Source: Cynocephalus volans
Taxonomy: Eukaryota > Chordata > Mammalia > Dermoptera > Cynocephalidae
DNA: 64,000 nt
Direction: 5' to 3'
Assembly: GCF_027409185.1 (NCBI RefSeq)
Contig: NC_084469.1
Location: 77,225,918-77,289,917, forward strand
Shown here: piece after piece, positions 45,426 through 57,085 of the stretch
Numbering within the stretch: the first letter of the stretch is position 1
Layout: every line of letters starts with the position of its first letter
Translations under genes and position numbers: made by a program
Notes under the pieces: generated by a model
Database searches by the model: none
Seen by the model: only the letters and a program-made list of their open reading frames with translations
What the model was told of the DNA's origin: nothing

Positions 45426-47147
45426 ATGTGGTAAGGACCAAGAAGCCACTGACGACAAGACCCAAGCAGCTCTTCAGAGCAGCATGGCTGTCGCAGCCAG
45501 AGAGGTGCTCTGGGCCTGAGAACACCTTTAAGGGATGATTATTCATTCACAAGACCTTCCTGTTAACATCCGATAGTTTTTAGGTTTTGAAGAAACACCA
45601 AGAAAAGAAAGCATAATCACTCAGCAGTATGGTTTTTTCCAAGGGTCTGTCTGCCAATATATTACAGTAAATAGAAATCTAGATGCTTATAAAGTATTAT
45701 TTGGGAAGATATTGGACCAAAAAATAAATCCAAATTAACTATCTGATGCCCTATAAAATAAGTCTTTAAATATTTTATAGGATCCCTCTTCCTCCAAACA
45801 CAGTCTTTACAAGTCAGCAGACAGTCTTCGCTATGGTCTCTTCCTCTGTAGCAAGTGGTTACTTGAGACCACGAAGTGTCTTTTCTGCAGTCTGAGCCCA
45901 GTTAATTGTGGGTCTGATTCAAATGAGAGCGAGGCACGGCATTGATTCCTCCCCCGACCCCCTTACCAGCTGGGAGCCCTCCTGAAAGAACAATAGATTT
46001 ATAATATGAGCAAAACAAAGCAGTCGGGAATGAACAGCTCCTGGAAATAAGTAGGTCAAGACACAATCAATTTCCAAATTTAAAATTATGTTTGAAAAAT
46101 GTACCTTTAATACAGGAGCCTGCTTTGGCCCTGTGGGGTAAAGCATGCAAAGTTTAAAGTTCCTCAGTGGCTGCTTTATCAGGTAGCCTGAAGTTTACCC
46201 TGGAGGTTAAGCAATAAAATGGAAACAAAAATAATTTAACAGTTTTGCAGTTAGTTTAACCCAGCAACAGCTCCTTAAATAGCTTTCACCTTCCTGGAGC
46301 TTGCTATGCTCGTAAAGCTACAAGATGCATTTCAAAGCTATGAATTTGCTAAATAGAACTTCATTTCCTCTTCTTATTAGAGGCAATTAAATTTATTAGA
46401 CGTCAGTAAAAGCCTTGTAAACAGAAAATATGAATGCTTATAAAAGTCTGCCCTCTCTTTTCAACCTAATAATTAAGATGCAACGAGAAAGCAGCTAATA
46501 ACAGCTCATAATTTATGAGGTGCCACTCAACCCTGAATCTGAGACATATTGTAGAGGTATTAAACACCAAAATGAAAATAATACCCACTGAAACACATTA
46601 TTTATTAAATACATAACCACTCAGAGAAATAAACACATCACACAAAGAACTTGATATTTCTGATGGAAACAGTATATATACATCATCTCCTGCTTTGGAT
46701 ATATTACCCATCAAGTCAAATTCTTAAATCAAAGTCACAACTTGTTTAAATGCAAACTGCCTATGGCAGCCCAGCAAGCCCCAAATTTTCACTAGATATG
46801 CACCTTGATATCAGTTTTCAAAGACTAGTCACTGTGAAGTTTTTTCATTATTATTGTTTCTAACATTCTCAAAAGAAAAGAAATCCCTCCAGCAAACATT
46901 AGAGATGCAGAAACAGGAGAGAAGAAAAGGGAAATGTTCTAAAAAGAATAGTAAGAATTACAAATTAACAAAAAATTTTCCTACCCTCCAGTACACATGA
47001 ACTTAGAAGCAGATTTGACAACCCCCACCCCATGATGTTATCTAACCCCAAATGGAAGTTTAAAAATGTACTTTACATCTTTATTAACAGTCCAGCTGAA
47101 ACCTGTACTTTAAGCTCTTTAGAATATGATTGTGGAAATGTTAGATA
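45426..47147. other. Repeat-poor AT-rich block, candidate conserved noncoding DNA
   Basis: No repeat recognised in 1.7 kb. 46370-46520 is dense in ATTA/TTAAT cores (CAATTAAATTTATTAGACGT at 46384, AACCTAATAATTAAGATG at 46464). Possible developmental enhancer or long conserved element; function inferred only from composition. Confidence 0.4.
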
Positions 47148-47450
47148 CCATATTTCATCGATACAAAGATTCCCTTGATTTTAAGGTACACCATTATTTT
47201 ACGTACCACTAAGAAAGAGAAAATAAAACGTTGTCGATTAAATTATGACATATGAATCCTGATGTCAGATACATTAACACCTAAAAAAAATGCACTTTAG
47301 AATCCACAACATACAGTCCATAAAACTTGATGAAGTAAAGGTTAACGTCGATCTTAAAACTGTTATCTTGGTTATGTTATGTGAATTCTAACTCAATAAA
47401 GCTGTTATTAAAAAATGTTATTTTGAACTTGATGTTGAAAAATCTTAACA
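47148..47450. repeat. Possible old DNA transposon and L1-tail remnant
   Basis: ATACCATATTTCATCGATAC then TGATTTTAAGGTACACCATT resembles a hAT-type fossil end; AATTCTAACTCAATAAAGCT (47385) resembles an L1 3' terminus. Both weak. Confidence 0.35.
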
Positions 47451-47452
47451 TA

Positions 47453-47615
47453 GATGGCCCCTGACTTAACAATAGTTTGATTTACAATTTTTCAACTTCA
47501 TGATGGTGCAAAAGTGATACCCATTCAGTACACTCCCTGACTTATGATTGTGCAATATTTTCAATTTATTATAGTTTATCAGGACCTAACCCCATTGTAA
47601 GTGGAGGAGCATCTG
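47453..47615 (-). mobile_element. Tigger-type nonautonomous element (MER44-like)
   Basis: TTCATGATGGTGCAAAAGTG (47499), GATACCCATTCAGTA and the right end TATCAGGACCTAACCCCATT match a pogo/Tigger internal-deletion element. Ends GATGGCCCCTGACTTA and its decayed inverse at GTAAGTGGAGGAGCATC are flanked by TA on both sides (47451-47452, 47616-47617), the Tc1/mariner target. Confidence 0.72.
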
Positions 47616-47627
47616 TATTTAATTTCA

Positions 47628-47865
47628 TAGAAGGTGGTCAAGAAAGGGCTCACTCTGAAGGTGACTGTTGAGGAAGGAACTGAAGAAGGTGAGGGAGGGA
47701 GCCCTATGGATATCTGGGAGAAGAGTGTTCCAGCAGAGCCAAGAGCAAGTGCAAAGGCCCTGAGGTAGGTGAATACTTGGTGCAGAGAAACCAGAGTGAG
47801 TGGTGCAGACAGAGGTGGCAGGGGCGGGGGGATGGGTAGAGAGGGTCATAGGAGATGCCATCAGA
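47628..47865 (-). mobile_element. L2 LINE fragment, antisense
   Basis: GGAGCCCTATGGATATCTGG, GAGAAGAGTGTTCCAGCAGA (47719) and GCAAGTGCAAAGGCCCTGAG (47744) match the reversed L2 ORF2 C-terminal region very well. Confidence 0.85.
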
Positions 47866-48342
47866 GAAGTGATAGCAAAAATAAGTTTTCCTTCAGTTTT
47901 CTATGAAGTTGAATGAACAATTTTTAAATATTCTGATAAACAGTATTTGGAGAGAGTGGGGTTATCCAACCATTTCACTCCAAATCCTACCTTTGTAGCT
48001 TCCAGAATAGTTTAAGAATCAGTTTGCCTTTGCATCTCTGCCACCCGTGCAAGTGGTCCTCCCAGTAACTCCTTCACATGTAGACATGCTCAAAAACAGT
48101 CTCCTCGGGTGGGTTTCAGAGGTGACATGTTAATCAGACTGCTTCCAAGGCACAAAGGGCAGGGACCACTTTCAAACAGCAGGACTCTTGAGATGGTGCC
48201 TTTGTTTTTATCAGGGATCAGAAATTGCCCTCTTTTATACAATAATGCTCTTGCCAAAACTCCTCCCCCACCCCAAGTTACCACCCAGTTGCCAAAGAGC
48301 AAAGTTCCTCACTCAAAAAGCCAGGCCAAATTTCTCATTCAA
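47866..48342. other. Unassigned sequence
   Basis: No repeat or exon recognised. Confidence 0.4.
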
Positions 48343-48600
48343 TAATAATAGTTAACATTTTTTGAGCAATTATGATGTCTTACACTATGCTACATTTTTG
48401 TTTTGTTTTTTTATCCTCAATCAATCCTATATAGGTGCTATTAGTAGCCCCATTTTATAGAAGGGAAACTGGGGCACAGAGAGGTTAAGCTACTTGCCCA
48501 CGGTCATACTGCTGTGCGTGTTTGTGTGCACAGTAGGGGTCTGGAATCTGGGTATGATTTACCCCAAAGCTCAGGTATCTAAGTGCTCTGCTATAGCTTT
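48343..48600 (-). mobile_element. MIR SINE, near full length
   Basis: AATAATAGTTAACATTTTTT, CCATTTTATAGAAGGGAAAC (48450), GGCACAGAGAGGTTAAGCTA (48473) and a GTCTGGAATCTGGGTATGA 5' part in reverse. An internal T-run and a GT-rich tract extend it. Confidence 0.88.
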
Positions 48601-48769
48601 GCTCTCAAATGGCAATGAGCTAACTATTTATGCAACGGCATATATGATAGCAATGAAGTAACTCAGTCTCCTGCCTTTACCAGACCTGATATCTTCTATG
48701 CTTGGCAAAACCAATAACTTGGATGGAATGAAAATATTGCTGAAGTCAAGTTGGAAAAGACGGAGGTAA

Positions 48770-48968
48770 GTGCTCAGGTTCTGGAGCCAAACTGCTTGGG
48801 TTTGAATCCTATCTCTGTCCACTACTAGCTGTGTGACCTGGGGCAAGTTACTTAGCCTCTCTGTGCCTAACTACCACATGCTTATTGTGAAATTATGTGA
48901 GACGTTCATGTGAAGGACTTGGAACTTTGCCTGGCACATAGAGAACTCTCAGCATGTGGTAGCTTGTT
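48770..48968 (+). mobile_element. MIR SINE, near full length, sense
   Basis: GTTCTGGAGCCAAACTGCTT, GGGTTTGAATCCTATCTCTG, CTAGCTGTGTGACCTGGGGC (48826) and TTTGCCTGGCACATAGAGAA (48926) follow the MIR consensus closely. It lies about 170 bp from an opposite-strand MIR. Confidence 0.92.
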
Positions 48969-49314
48969 GTTTCTAACCATGGGTTTCTAAGGACATTTAA
49001 GAGCACAGCCTAGGCTGGAGTATCCCAAAATGTGTTTGGTTAAAAGGCCATTTCAGATTACCAAAGGCCCCTGTGACCAATCACCCTACCGTGTCTGAAA
49101 GAGTCTCAAAAGAGTTGGGTCTCCTGGCAGCAACATCCACGGGAAGTCAATTCATTCGTACAAAGTACAAAACATAAGGAGCATTCGTGCTTCAAGAGTG
49201 GAGTCCCACCTTACAATAAGTCCACAAATCAAATCATGCATGTGGAAATCACTTATGAGAATCCCCTAGGGAGCTGCCATGTGGAAGCCGCCATACTGTC
49301 TCCTGGCTGGTTTT
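48969..49314. other. Unassigned sequence
   Basis: No repeat or exon recognised. Confidence 0.4.
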
Positions 49315-50740
49315 TTTTGTTTGTTTGTTTGGCTTTCTATTTTGGAATAATTACAGATTCACAGGAAGGTGTAAAAAATGTACAGGGAGGTCCTGTGTAA
49401 TCTTCATGCAAGTTTCCACAGATAGTAATATCTTGCATAACTATAATTCCAAAGCCATGAAGTTGACATGGGTACAATCCATAAAGCTGATTCAGATTTC
49501 ACTAGCATTACATGTACTCGTGTGTGTGTGCACGTGTGTGTGTGAAGCGCTACATAATTTTGTGCTTGTAGATTCATGCAACCACCACCACCATCAAGAC
49601 ACAGAACTGTTTCATCATCACAAGGGTCCTTTGCTGCTACCCCTGTTGTGAGGTTGTCGCCCAGGAAAGGAACCAAACATTTAATTAAGAATTTTAACTG
49701 AGTCTTTATTAGCTGGCCGGCAACTGCCTCCCCTGGGTATTTTGGGAGAACAGCCCAAAGCCTTGGTCTTGTGGGGTTTTTAAAGGCAAAAACCACATCC
49801 TGTTGGCACACGGGTTTGTCCAGGTGCACAAAGCAAGCTAGGGAGCTAGGTTACAGAAGCCAAAAATGAGCCATTAGAGCAGTCAAGCATACACATTTTC
49901 ATTGTGTATGGCTCCTGTTCCCATGTAATAGTTCACTGTGTATGGCTCCTGTTTCTATGCAACGGTTTTTGTTTCTATGAGAAGATCAATGGTTTCTCAC
50001 GTGAAAGGGGGGTCGTCTGACGATGGGAACGGAGCAGTGCCTTCCCAAGAGGGGGTTGGTATTGCTCAGGATCCTCTGTTACACCCCTTTATAACCACTC
50101 TCACCCACTCCCTCCAATCCCTAACCCCTGGTGCCCACTAATGTTTTCCAGCTCCACATTTTTATTTCAAGAAGGTGATGGAAATGAAATCATACAGTAC
50201 GTAACTAAGATTGGATTTTTTTGCTCAGCATAATTCCCTTGAGATCTGTCCAATACTTTAGTCCTTTTTTTATTGCTGAGTAGTATTCCATGGTATGGAC
50301 GTACCAAAGTTTTTTTTTAACTATTCACCTATTGAAGAACATTTGGGTTGTTTACAGTTTGAGGCTACAATATATAAAACTGTTATGAACATTCATGTAC
50401 AGGTTTTGTGTGATTATAGGTTTATTTCCCTGGGACAAAAGCACAACAGTGCAGTTGCTGCTGGGTGACATGGTAAGTGCATGATCAGTTTTATAAGAAA
50501 TTGCCAAACTGTTTTTCACAGTGGCTGTGCCGTTCACATTCTCACCAGCAATGTATGAGTGATCAGTCTCCCGGCCTCCTCACCAGCATGTGTGCTGCGT
50601 TTAAAATTATAGCCATTCTCCCAGGAGTGTGGTGATAGCTCACTGCGGTTTTAATTTGCTTCCCTCTGAATGGCTAATGGTGCTGAACACCTTCTCATGT
50701 GCTTATTTGCCACCTGTTTATTCTCTTCAGTGAAATGTCT
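49315..50740 (-). mobile_element. L1M LINE 3' end, antisense, split by an ERV LTR
   Basis: Reversed L1: ATTACAGATTCACAGGAAGG (49350), CATGCAACCACCACCACCAT (49574), then after the LTR CTTTATAACCACTCTCACCC, TATTGCTGAGTAGTATTCCA (50271), TGAAGAACATTTGGGTTGTT (50333) and TTTCACAGTGGCTGTGCCGT (50514). The two halves join exactly across the LTR. A (GT)n patch at about 49520-49545 grew inside it. Confidence 0.9.
49644..50083 (-). mobile_element. Solo ERV1-type LTR with U3 tandem repeats, well preserved
   Basis: A 440-bp element with TG...CA ends and a 4-bp duplication CCCC (49640-49643, 50084-50087). Read on the minus strand it has a U3 containing two 34-bp tandem units (49898-49931 and 49932-49965, sharing GTGTATGGCTCCTGTT), a TTTAAAAACCCC box that may act as a TATA-like element, and an AATAAA poly(A) signal in GCTAATAAAGACTCAG (about 49698-49713). 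The layout U3-R-U5 and 4-bp duplication fit gammaretrovirus-like ERV1 LTRs. No coding sequence is present. Confidence 0.85.
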
Positions 50741-51479
50741 GGACGGTTTTTCATCCCGTGCTTGGGTGGTGTTTAGAAGCCATGTGTTAACTTCCCAAAT
50801 GAGGGAACAGATTCTCTGCTGCCCTCTCCCCACATTCCAGGCTGAGCCCTACCTGAACGTAATTTGGGAAAGGCATCATTATGCTATTTTTCCCTTTTGT
50901 GTGTATTTGCTGAGCACAGGTAACTGCATTCTCGAGTTAAATGCTTATGATGTGACATCACTGTCTCAGTAGCCTCATGACTCCAGGCCAGTGGGATCTG
51001 AAAGCAGTCCAGTGCCCCACGTCCGTGTCCACTGGGCTCTTCCAGTCTTTCCTCAGCTTCCACCAGCTGAGACAGTTTGTCTTCTGTGATTTTGCTCTCT
51101 GGAGCTTTGCTGGGCCTGGATCCATACACTGAATGCCATTTGGCATGGCTGGACCCTGACTCCACACCATGATCTTGCCACACTTTCCTTGGGGTGCTTC
51201 CTGCCCTCATTTAATCTGGACAGAACCAAGCTACAATGCCTCAACCACGTCTTGGTTATCACATCAGTGCCTCCTTGATCAAATGCCCCTTTGAGACGCT
51301 AACTTTGCTGACCAAATTCTCCCCAGCCTCACTTATTCTCAGCTTTATCCTCTTACCTGCTACTAAGGTTCCATTACGATCATGACCAACTCACCTGATG
51401 CAGTACCAGAGCTGTGAAAGAATTCAGGATGTGGTGCAAAATTGGGTGTGGCTGGAACAAAGGTGAGAAGCAAGTTTTG
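50741..51479. other. Unassigned sequence
   Basis: Minus ORFs at 50884-51262 overlap each other in different frames and have no domain. No repeat recognised. Confidence 0.4.
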
Positions 51480-51605
51480 GGAGGTGAGGTCGGAGACGTT
51501 GGGGGTAGATTTCCAACAGCCTTGTAAGCTATGGCCGGAAAATCCAAGGGAAAGGGGGGACTAGGGGAGATTTTAAAGCAGGGAATGGTGATGATCAGAT
51601 TAATT
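51480..51605 (-). mobile_element. L2 LINE fragment, antisense
   Basis: AGCCTTGTAAGCTATGGCCG, then TTTTAAAGCAGGGAATGGTG and ATGATCAGATTAATTTTGCT follow reversed L2 ORF2. Confidence 0.6.
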
Positions 51606-51665
51606 TTGCTTCAGCGAACAGTCAGCCAACAAATGTTTATTGAGCACCTGTTATGTGTCAGATAA
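51606..51665 (-). mobile_element. L2 3'-end fragment
   Basis: CAACAAATGTTTATTGAGCA and CCTGTTATGTGTCAGATAA are the reversed L2 3' terminus. Its order relative to the preceding fragment shows it is a separate copy. Confidence 0.75.
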
Positions 51666-52669
51666 AAGTTAGCTAGATTGATAGCTAAGAAATATCAAGT
51701 GATTTGGGGGATGTAAAGTGTTATTCTGAGCATTGTGGAATATAATAAAATGGAAGTAAAAATTTGATTCTATGAGCCCTGCCCTATAACATTTTACGGT
51801 CCATAGGGAAATCAAATTTGACAAGTCAAATTGCATTCATAAACAGTTTGGTAACAGAACGAATGAAAATGATCGACATGGAGTGACTTACAAGTGACTC
51901 GGATTCAGGTGGCAAGAGAGGCAGTGTGGATGTAAAGAGCCCACGCATTTCTGCAGAGTTCAGGCAGCAGAGACAGAGCACAGAGGCTTTAAGGAGCCTA
52001 AAAGAACTGAACAGCTCACCAGGGGATGGAGAATAAATCACCGAACAGCGACCGCTGCCTTTGCAACCAGCTCACTTTTAGTTACAATTATAACAGCAGA
52101 ACGGCAATGAACGATTTGGAATTCTTTAATGGAAACCCTAAGAGCTAGAAGCTTCTGGGTAATAAGTTAAGCATAGAGTAAGAAGCTGTGTTTGATTGAC
52201 CCTTTATAATGACACATTAGTCAGCCCTGTAAGTTAGAAAGCAGGGACACCTGGCTCCCCCCGCCCCCCAAAAAATCATAGGACAGATGACCACCCCTCC
52301 TAATGAGGCAGTAGAATAATCTTAGCACTGATACAGGACCAGAGTGCTCAGGAGTGCTGGGAAAAGATTCTTTGCCTTTCTGCTTAGAGGTTCTACATGG
52401 AAGATCAGGCTCCAGCTTGCTTTCCTGCAGATCTGCCCCTTGTTAAGACAAGATGCCTGAGCCTGAATGCCAGGGGGCTGCTCTCCACTCCTGGGGGATG
52501 GCTTCCCCTGGTCCCTCCCCTCCCTAGCTAACTCAGTCTTCTTTAATTCAGGAATAGCCATACACTTCGCTCCTGAGTCTGTTTTGCTCCTTCACAGTGT
52601 TGCTCTTGAATGCTGTTTTCCATGTTTCTGTACAGAATGGTCTTGGCATGGGCATTTTGGTTGGGTGAC
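51666..52669. other. Unassigned sequence
   Basis: No repeat or exon recognised. A C-rich patch lies at 52256-52270. Confidence 0.4.
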
Positions 52670-52770
52670 CGTGATAATATTTATCATCACAATTTATACA
52701 TATTGAGTAATTACTAAGTTACTCCCACAACATGCATGATCTCAGGTGATAACAATCCTCTGAGCTAGGC
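52670..52770 (-). mobile_element. MIR SINE fragment
   Basis: ATTGAGTAATTACTAAGTTA, ACATGCATGATCTCAGGTGA and CAATCCTCTGAGCTAGG match the reversed MIR 3' end. Confidence 0.6.
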
Positions 52771-52990
52771 TATGGGGCAGCAAACCTTTGCTGTAAAGGG
52801 CCAGATAGTGGATATTTGAGTCTGTGGGCTCTACGGTCTGTTGCAACCACTTAACTGCACCGTTGTAGTGCAAAAGCTGCCACAGATAAAATGTAAACAA
52901 ATGAGTACGGCTGTGTTCCAATAAAACTTTATTTTATAAAAACAGGTGGTGGGCCAGATTCGGCTGTGGGCTGTACTTTGCTGACTCCTA
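52771..52990 (+). mobile_element. hAT-Charlie nonautonomous element
   Basis: GGGCAGCAAACCTTTGCTGT, AAAGGGCCAGATAGTGGATA, TGTGTTCCAATAAAACTTTA (52912) and GGGCCAGATTCGGCTGTGGG (52952) are diagnostic of an abundant mammalian hAT MITE. Subfamily unresolved; no clean target duplication. Confidence 0.82.
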
Positions 52991-53539
52991 CTCTAAGACT
53001 TGACTATTGTGACTTTTGCTTGACCTGCTCGTGTTTTGAATGATGAATTTGGCCCCTTTGTTTTTAATATCCTGCATCATAAATTCTAATGGCTTGTTTG
53101 GGTTGTTAAAAATCACTGAAATCTTGTGAAACTTTGTAACCCAAGGAAAAAATAATTAATGGCACATAAACTATTTTTTAGACTAACAAAATTTCTCCAT
53201 TATGGGTTGGAACTTGGAGGGGTAGGCCATTCCTGTTCCTGGAAGCACCTTCCTCTTCAACATACCTTAGACTTATTTGGGAGGTGGGTTCAAAAATGTT
53301 CATATTCTTCCCAAACCTCAACACACCAGAACTTGAAATCCAATTTCTATAATTCACCTTAAATAGCTCCACTTCTCCCATCTGGGCTTCGATTGCCTCA
53401 TCTGTAAAATGAGTGTGACATATAAAACTTCTCTCTGGGGTCCATGCTTTTGCGAATGTGCTAACTACTGCCTCTTTGGCCAAGCTGCTCTCCTATCCTC
53501 AGGCTCTGCATTAAAATGAGAGAAGGGTCGGAACGAGAA
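52991..53539. other. Unassigned sequence with a MIR core fragment
   Basis: GATTGCCTCATCTGTAAAAT at 53390-53409 is a short sense MIR core remnant. The rest is unassigned. Confidence 0.5.
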
Positions 53540-53640
53540 ATGCTGGTTAAGAACAGGACTGGGAGGGCAGGGACCTTGTATCTCTAGCACAGAGTCTGGT
53601 ATTTAGGAAGGAATCAAGAAGTGTTTGTTAGATGAATCCA
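53540..53640 (+). mobile_element. L2 3'-end fragment, sense
   Basis: GAGGGCAGGGACCTTGTATC, CTAGCACAGAGTCTGGTATT and GTGTTTGTTAGATGAATCC match the L2 trailer and terminus. Confidence 0.8.
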
Positions 53641-56087
53641 TTTTGGCCAAGGCTGAAAAGAAGAGTCAACACTACCAAGAGCTGGCAATATGGCAGCCAA
53701 AGAAGGGCCTGTGGCCTTGCCTAGCTACCTAATCTGGCTGTTCCAAAGCACCTTCAGCTCAACAAGCTGGGCCCCAGCAAGGATGCCTCTGTTGCTGTGT
53801 GCTGGGTACAGAGTTTTGCTGGCCCAAGGCTGTCAAATTCACTTCGATTTTGGACTCAGCTGAGCTTCATGCTTTCAAAAAAATTTCCCCCATCGCCTTT
53901 CACTTGAGGTCCTTGGCAGAGATGCCTCTCCCATTCTGCACGCCCAGCTCACTTAATGGGCACAAAGAAATGGGAGAAAGCTTGGGGAAAAAAATAACAA
54001 CCCGACCCAGTCTAAACCTTGGGAAATCTAACAGGGACTGCATCTCTTTGAAAACTATACATAGACATTTCTGGTCGAAGTGAAACCATGCCTCTCACAG
54101 AGGACTGGAGACAGCAAATGAAGCCTTAGTCATACACAGTTAGTTTCAAACTTATGTTGCTGCTCACAGGGAGAAATCAATGTACAGTATATTAAAAACA
54201 ATCACTGCGGCCCTTAAAGGATCCAATAGTTTAGCTTTGAATGCATTCAAGCTAATGGGGGCTTTAATGGCTTCTGACAGATCATTCCATTGATCAAGGG
54301 GCATGTATGAAATACGCTGCCTACTAAACTCTGTTTTGATTTTGAGAAAAGAAAACTAACGTCCATGGTAAACAGGGCTTGATTGTTCACATGCTCACTG
54401 AGATCTCTCAGCTGACCCTGGTCAGCAGCAGAGCAGGGGAGGACAAGGGGGATCCCGTATACCTGGCCTGCTGCTTTCCAACTCTAATCAAGGAGTAATC
54501 AACTGGAAATCTCTGTCTGAGGAGTTGGGGGGCAGGGGGAAGGAGGGTGACCAGAGGTCCAGTTCTCTGTGTTGGATGAGTTATGAGCAGAAGCTTTAGC
54601 GACTCTGAGAAACTGATTCACCCCTTGTGGGGCTCAGGGGTTGGTGGGTTAACTGTGCTTGCCCCAAAGGAAAACCGAATTCCCCATTTGAAAGAATACC
54701 CAAGTTTTTCAGTTGGGACAACAGTTTTGCAAAGAAACAAATGAAAGCATGCTCCCTCTCTGTGTGTCCTGAGGCTCCGAGATTATTTTGTGAAGTGCTG
54801 GACATACCTCTACTGAGGTGTGGCATTATTCATAAGGGGCATGGAGTCCAGAAAAATTAAAAAGGAGGCCTTCCCATTATTCACTGAGACTATTTTTGTG
54901 CAAGATATGTTTATATACCCCTGTGCTCTGGCTGCTTCTTGTGTCTTCAGGAGTGAGCTATATGCTGATCCTGTATCATCTGGCCTTGCCTGATGAGTAA
55001 TATGTGTAGTTGGAAATTCTTCCATTACCCACCAAAATTAAACCGGTTTCACAAAATAAGTAACAATGATCTCCCCCCCTCCCTTGGACTTGCATAAGGC
55101 TTCAGCATTTATAAAGCCCTTCCAAATGGTATCTCCATTTGCTGACTGCACAGTCATGGTGAGTTTTATCTGTGGGGACCGATCCGGATTGTAGACCTTC
55201 TCTCAGGAGCTGGGAGGGGCAAGCAGGGTGCCCTCAAAGCTGGCACCACTAAGACAGTGATCACCTGTGGTCTTTATTTAATCTTTAACATCAAGCAAGA
55301 CCGGGTGGGAGGAGCTTCATGCCACAATCACTAACCAAAAAGGTCAGTTACTCCCAGCACACAGGGTCTGGAACCACTGTCCTTTTCCTAAACTTCCTGT
55401 ACAATGGCCTTGACCCTTTTGTCCCCACAAGTAGGGCACCTTGCTGTCCAAGGCCAGCACCTCCCACCTCTCAGCATTTACCAGATTAGAAACAAAGGGG
55501 AAACCCCGCGTACTAGAAGCTTTTTATTTGTATTGTTGCCATGTTTAGTCAGTGGCTTTTGTAAAATTGATGAATTTTGTCTAAAGGCAAGTGCAGACAG
55601 GCAAACAGATCTGTATCTGCTGTTATCCATTTAGCTTGACACACATGTGCAGAGGAACTATTTTACCTCAATTCTTTCAGGACTGATGAAAAGTAAATGC
55701 GAACAAAGTCATGAACTGCATCATTGGAAAAGAATCACTGAATCTCATGCTGGAGGTTAATTAATGCTTCCCTCCCCTTGAAATAGACTGACCCTGGTAC
55801 TTAGACTTCAGAGTCAATAAACAATTGTTGTACACAGATCATCCATTAGAAGGTGATGGCAAGAATTTTTTTTAAGCAAATCTAAAATTGCAAGGGATGA
55901 CCTAATCCCACTGTACTAATGGGAGTACAAAAGAATCATTTTTCATGTATCTTATTTGTAAAAAGTTCTATGCCATTTACCTAGAAAAAAATAGAAGAGC
56001 ATATGGGACATATGGGATGATAACATACTATTCTTCTTAAACCACAGCTATCTTTAGTCTCTTCTTTGGTGAGTATCAAATATTTTG
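53641..56087. other. Unassigned sequence
   Basis: 2.4 kb without a confident repeat. 54130-54360 and 55640-56060 are AT-rich and may include conserved noncoding DNA. No exon I would defend. Confidence 0.4.
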
Positions 56088-56300
56088 ATAATATTTTTCA
56101 TCATAATAATTTACATGCATTGACTGATTACTAAGTGCCAGACGATGTGAATCACTTAACATGCATGATCGCAGGAGCTAGAGCAATCCAAAGCTAGGGG
56201 TTATCATCCCCACTACATAAACAAACACTGGAGCACAGAGAGGTCCAGTGATTTGCCCTAATCACAAAGCTACCACCGTTATCACAAGAAACCGGGTTAA
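56088..56300 (-). mobile_element. MIR SINE, first of a pair
   Basis: CATAATAATTTACATGCATT, ACTTAACATGCATGATCGCA (56153), GGAGCACAGAGAGGTCCAGT (56231) follow reversed MIR. Confidence 0.8.
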
Positions 56301-56311
56301 TACTACCTAGT

Positions 56312-56530
56312 ACCTCACTGAAGACCTGTATGTGCTGGGCACTGCTAGAGGCATTTTATATGCACATGAAATTACTTAATCTTCACAACAACCTTAGGTG
56401 ATAGATACCTTACTATTACTCCCATTTTGTAGACAAGAAAACAATGGTCTGAAGGGGTGGGTAGCCTTAGGGTCACACACAGAGCCAGGAATCAAACCCA
56501 GGGAGGTCTGCAGCCAGAAGCCTCACATGC
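56312..56530 (-). mobile_element. MIR SINE, second of a pair
   Basis: GTGCTGGGCACTGCTAGAGG (56332), CTTAATCTTCACAACAACCT (56376) and CCAGGAATCAAACCCAGGGA (56485) in the same orientation as the preceding MIR and only some 10 bp away. Confidence 0.85.
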
Positions 56531-56949
56531 CATTCAGGAATCAGAAGATTCAGAAAATCCGATGAATGTTAACAGGATAGAAAGAGCAGGGGGTGCAGAG
56601 GGGACTAGTTTTCAATTGGAGGAGGAGGATTTGGGCCAGGTATCATATCAGGAGGAACTTGCCTCTACAAGGTCTGAGAGAGTGGGAATCAGAAGTGTCC
56701 TAGGAGAACGGGGGCGAGGGGATGGAGGTGTATGGGGGTAGCGCTGCTGGGGAGCTGGGCTGAAAAGCAGTCTGGCCCTTCCAGGCTGCCGTGCGGGGTC
56801 TGAGGGACACTCGCTCATGCTTTCTCCTTGTGCATAAGAGAGAAAGGAGAGATAGGTCCTTAAGACACTTCCCAGCAGTTCCTGGCCGGCTTCAGAATAC
56901 ATCAGGGTGTCTCAGGTGAGCGAGAGAACCAGGTGTATTCCTTTTCCTG
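56531..56949. other. Unassigned sequence
   Basis: Purine-rich at 56590-56740. No gene seen. Confidence 0.4.
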
Positions 56950-57085
56950 ACAACCACCGAAACTGCCTCCCAAACCCAGGAGCGGCCCGGGGTGCCCCGT
57001 GGTCCCGCAGGACGTCATCCCTGGCCGCTGCCCCCTCCTCCCCGTCCTCTTAGAGCCGCCCGGCTCCCCCTCCAGCCGCAATCAT
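56950..57085. promoter_or_regulatory. CpG-dense stretch with CRE-like GACGTCAT
   Basis: About a dozen CpGs in 135 bp (GAGCGGCCCGGGGTGCCCCG, GAGCCGCCCGGCTCC, CCAGCCGCAATC), and a full cAMP-response-element palindrome-type site GACGTCAT at 57011-57018. It is too short for a formal CpG island. It may be a proximal regulatory element. Confidence 0.4.

Noticed and set aside
49404..49829. 141-codon minus ORF
   Set aside because: Crosses the boundary between an old L1 and the solo LTR, so it cannot be an evolved gene.
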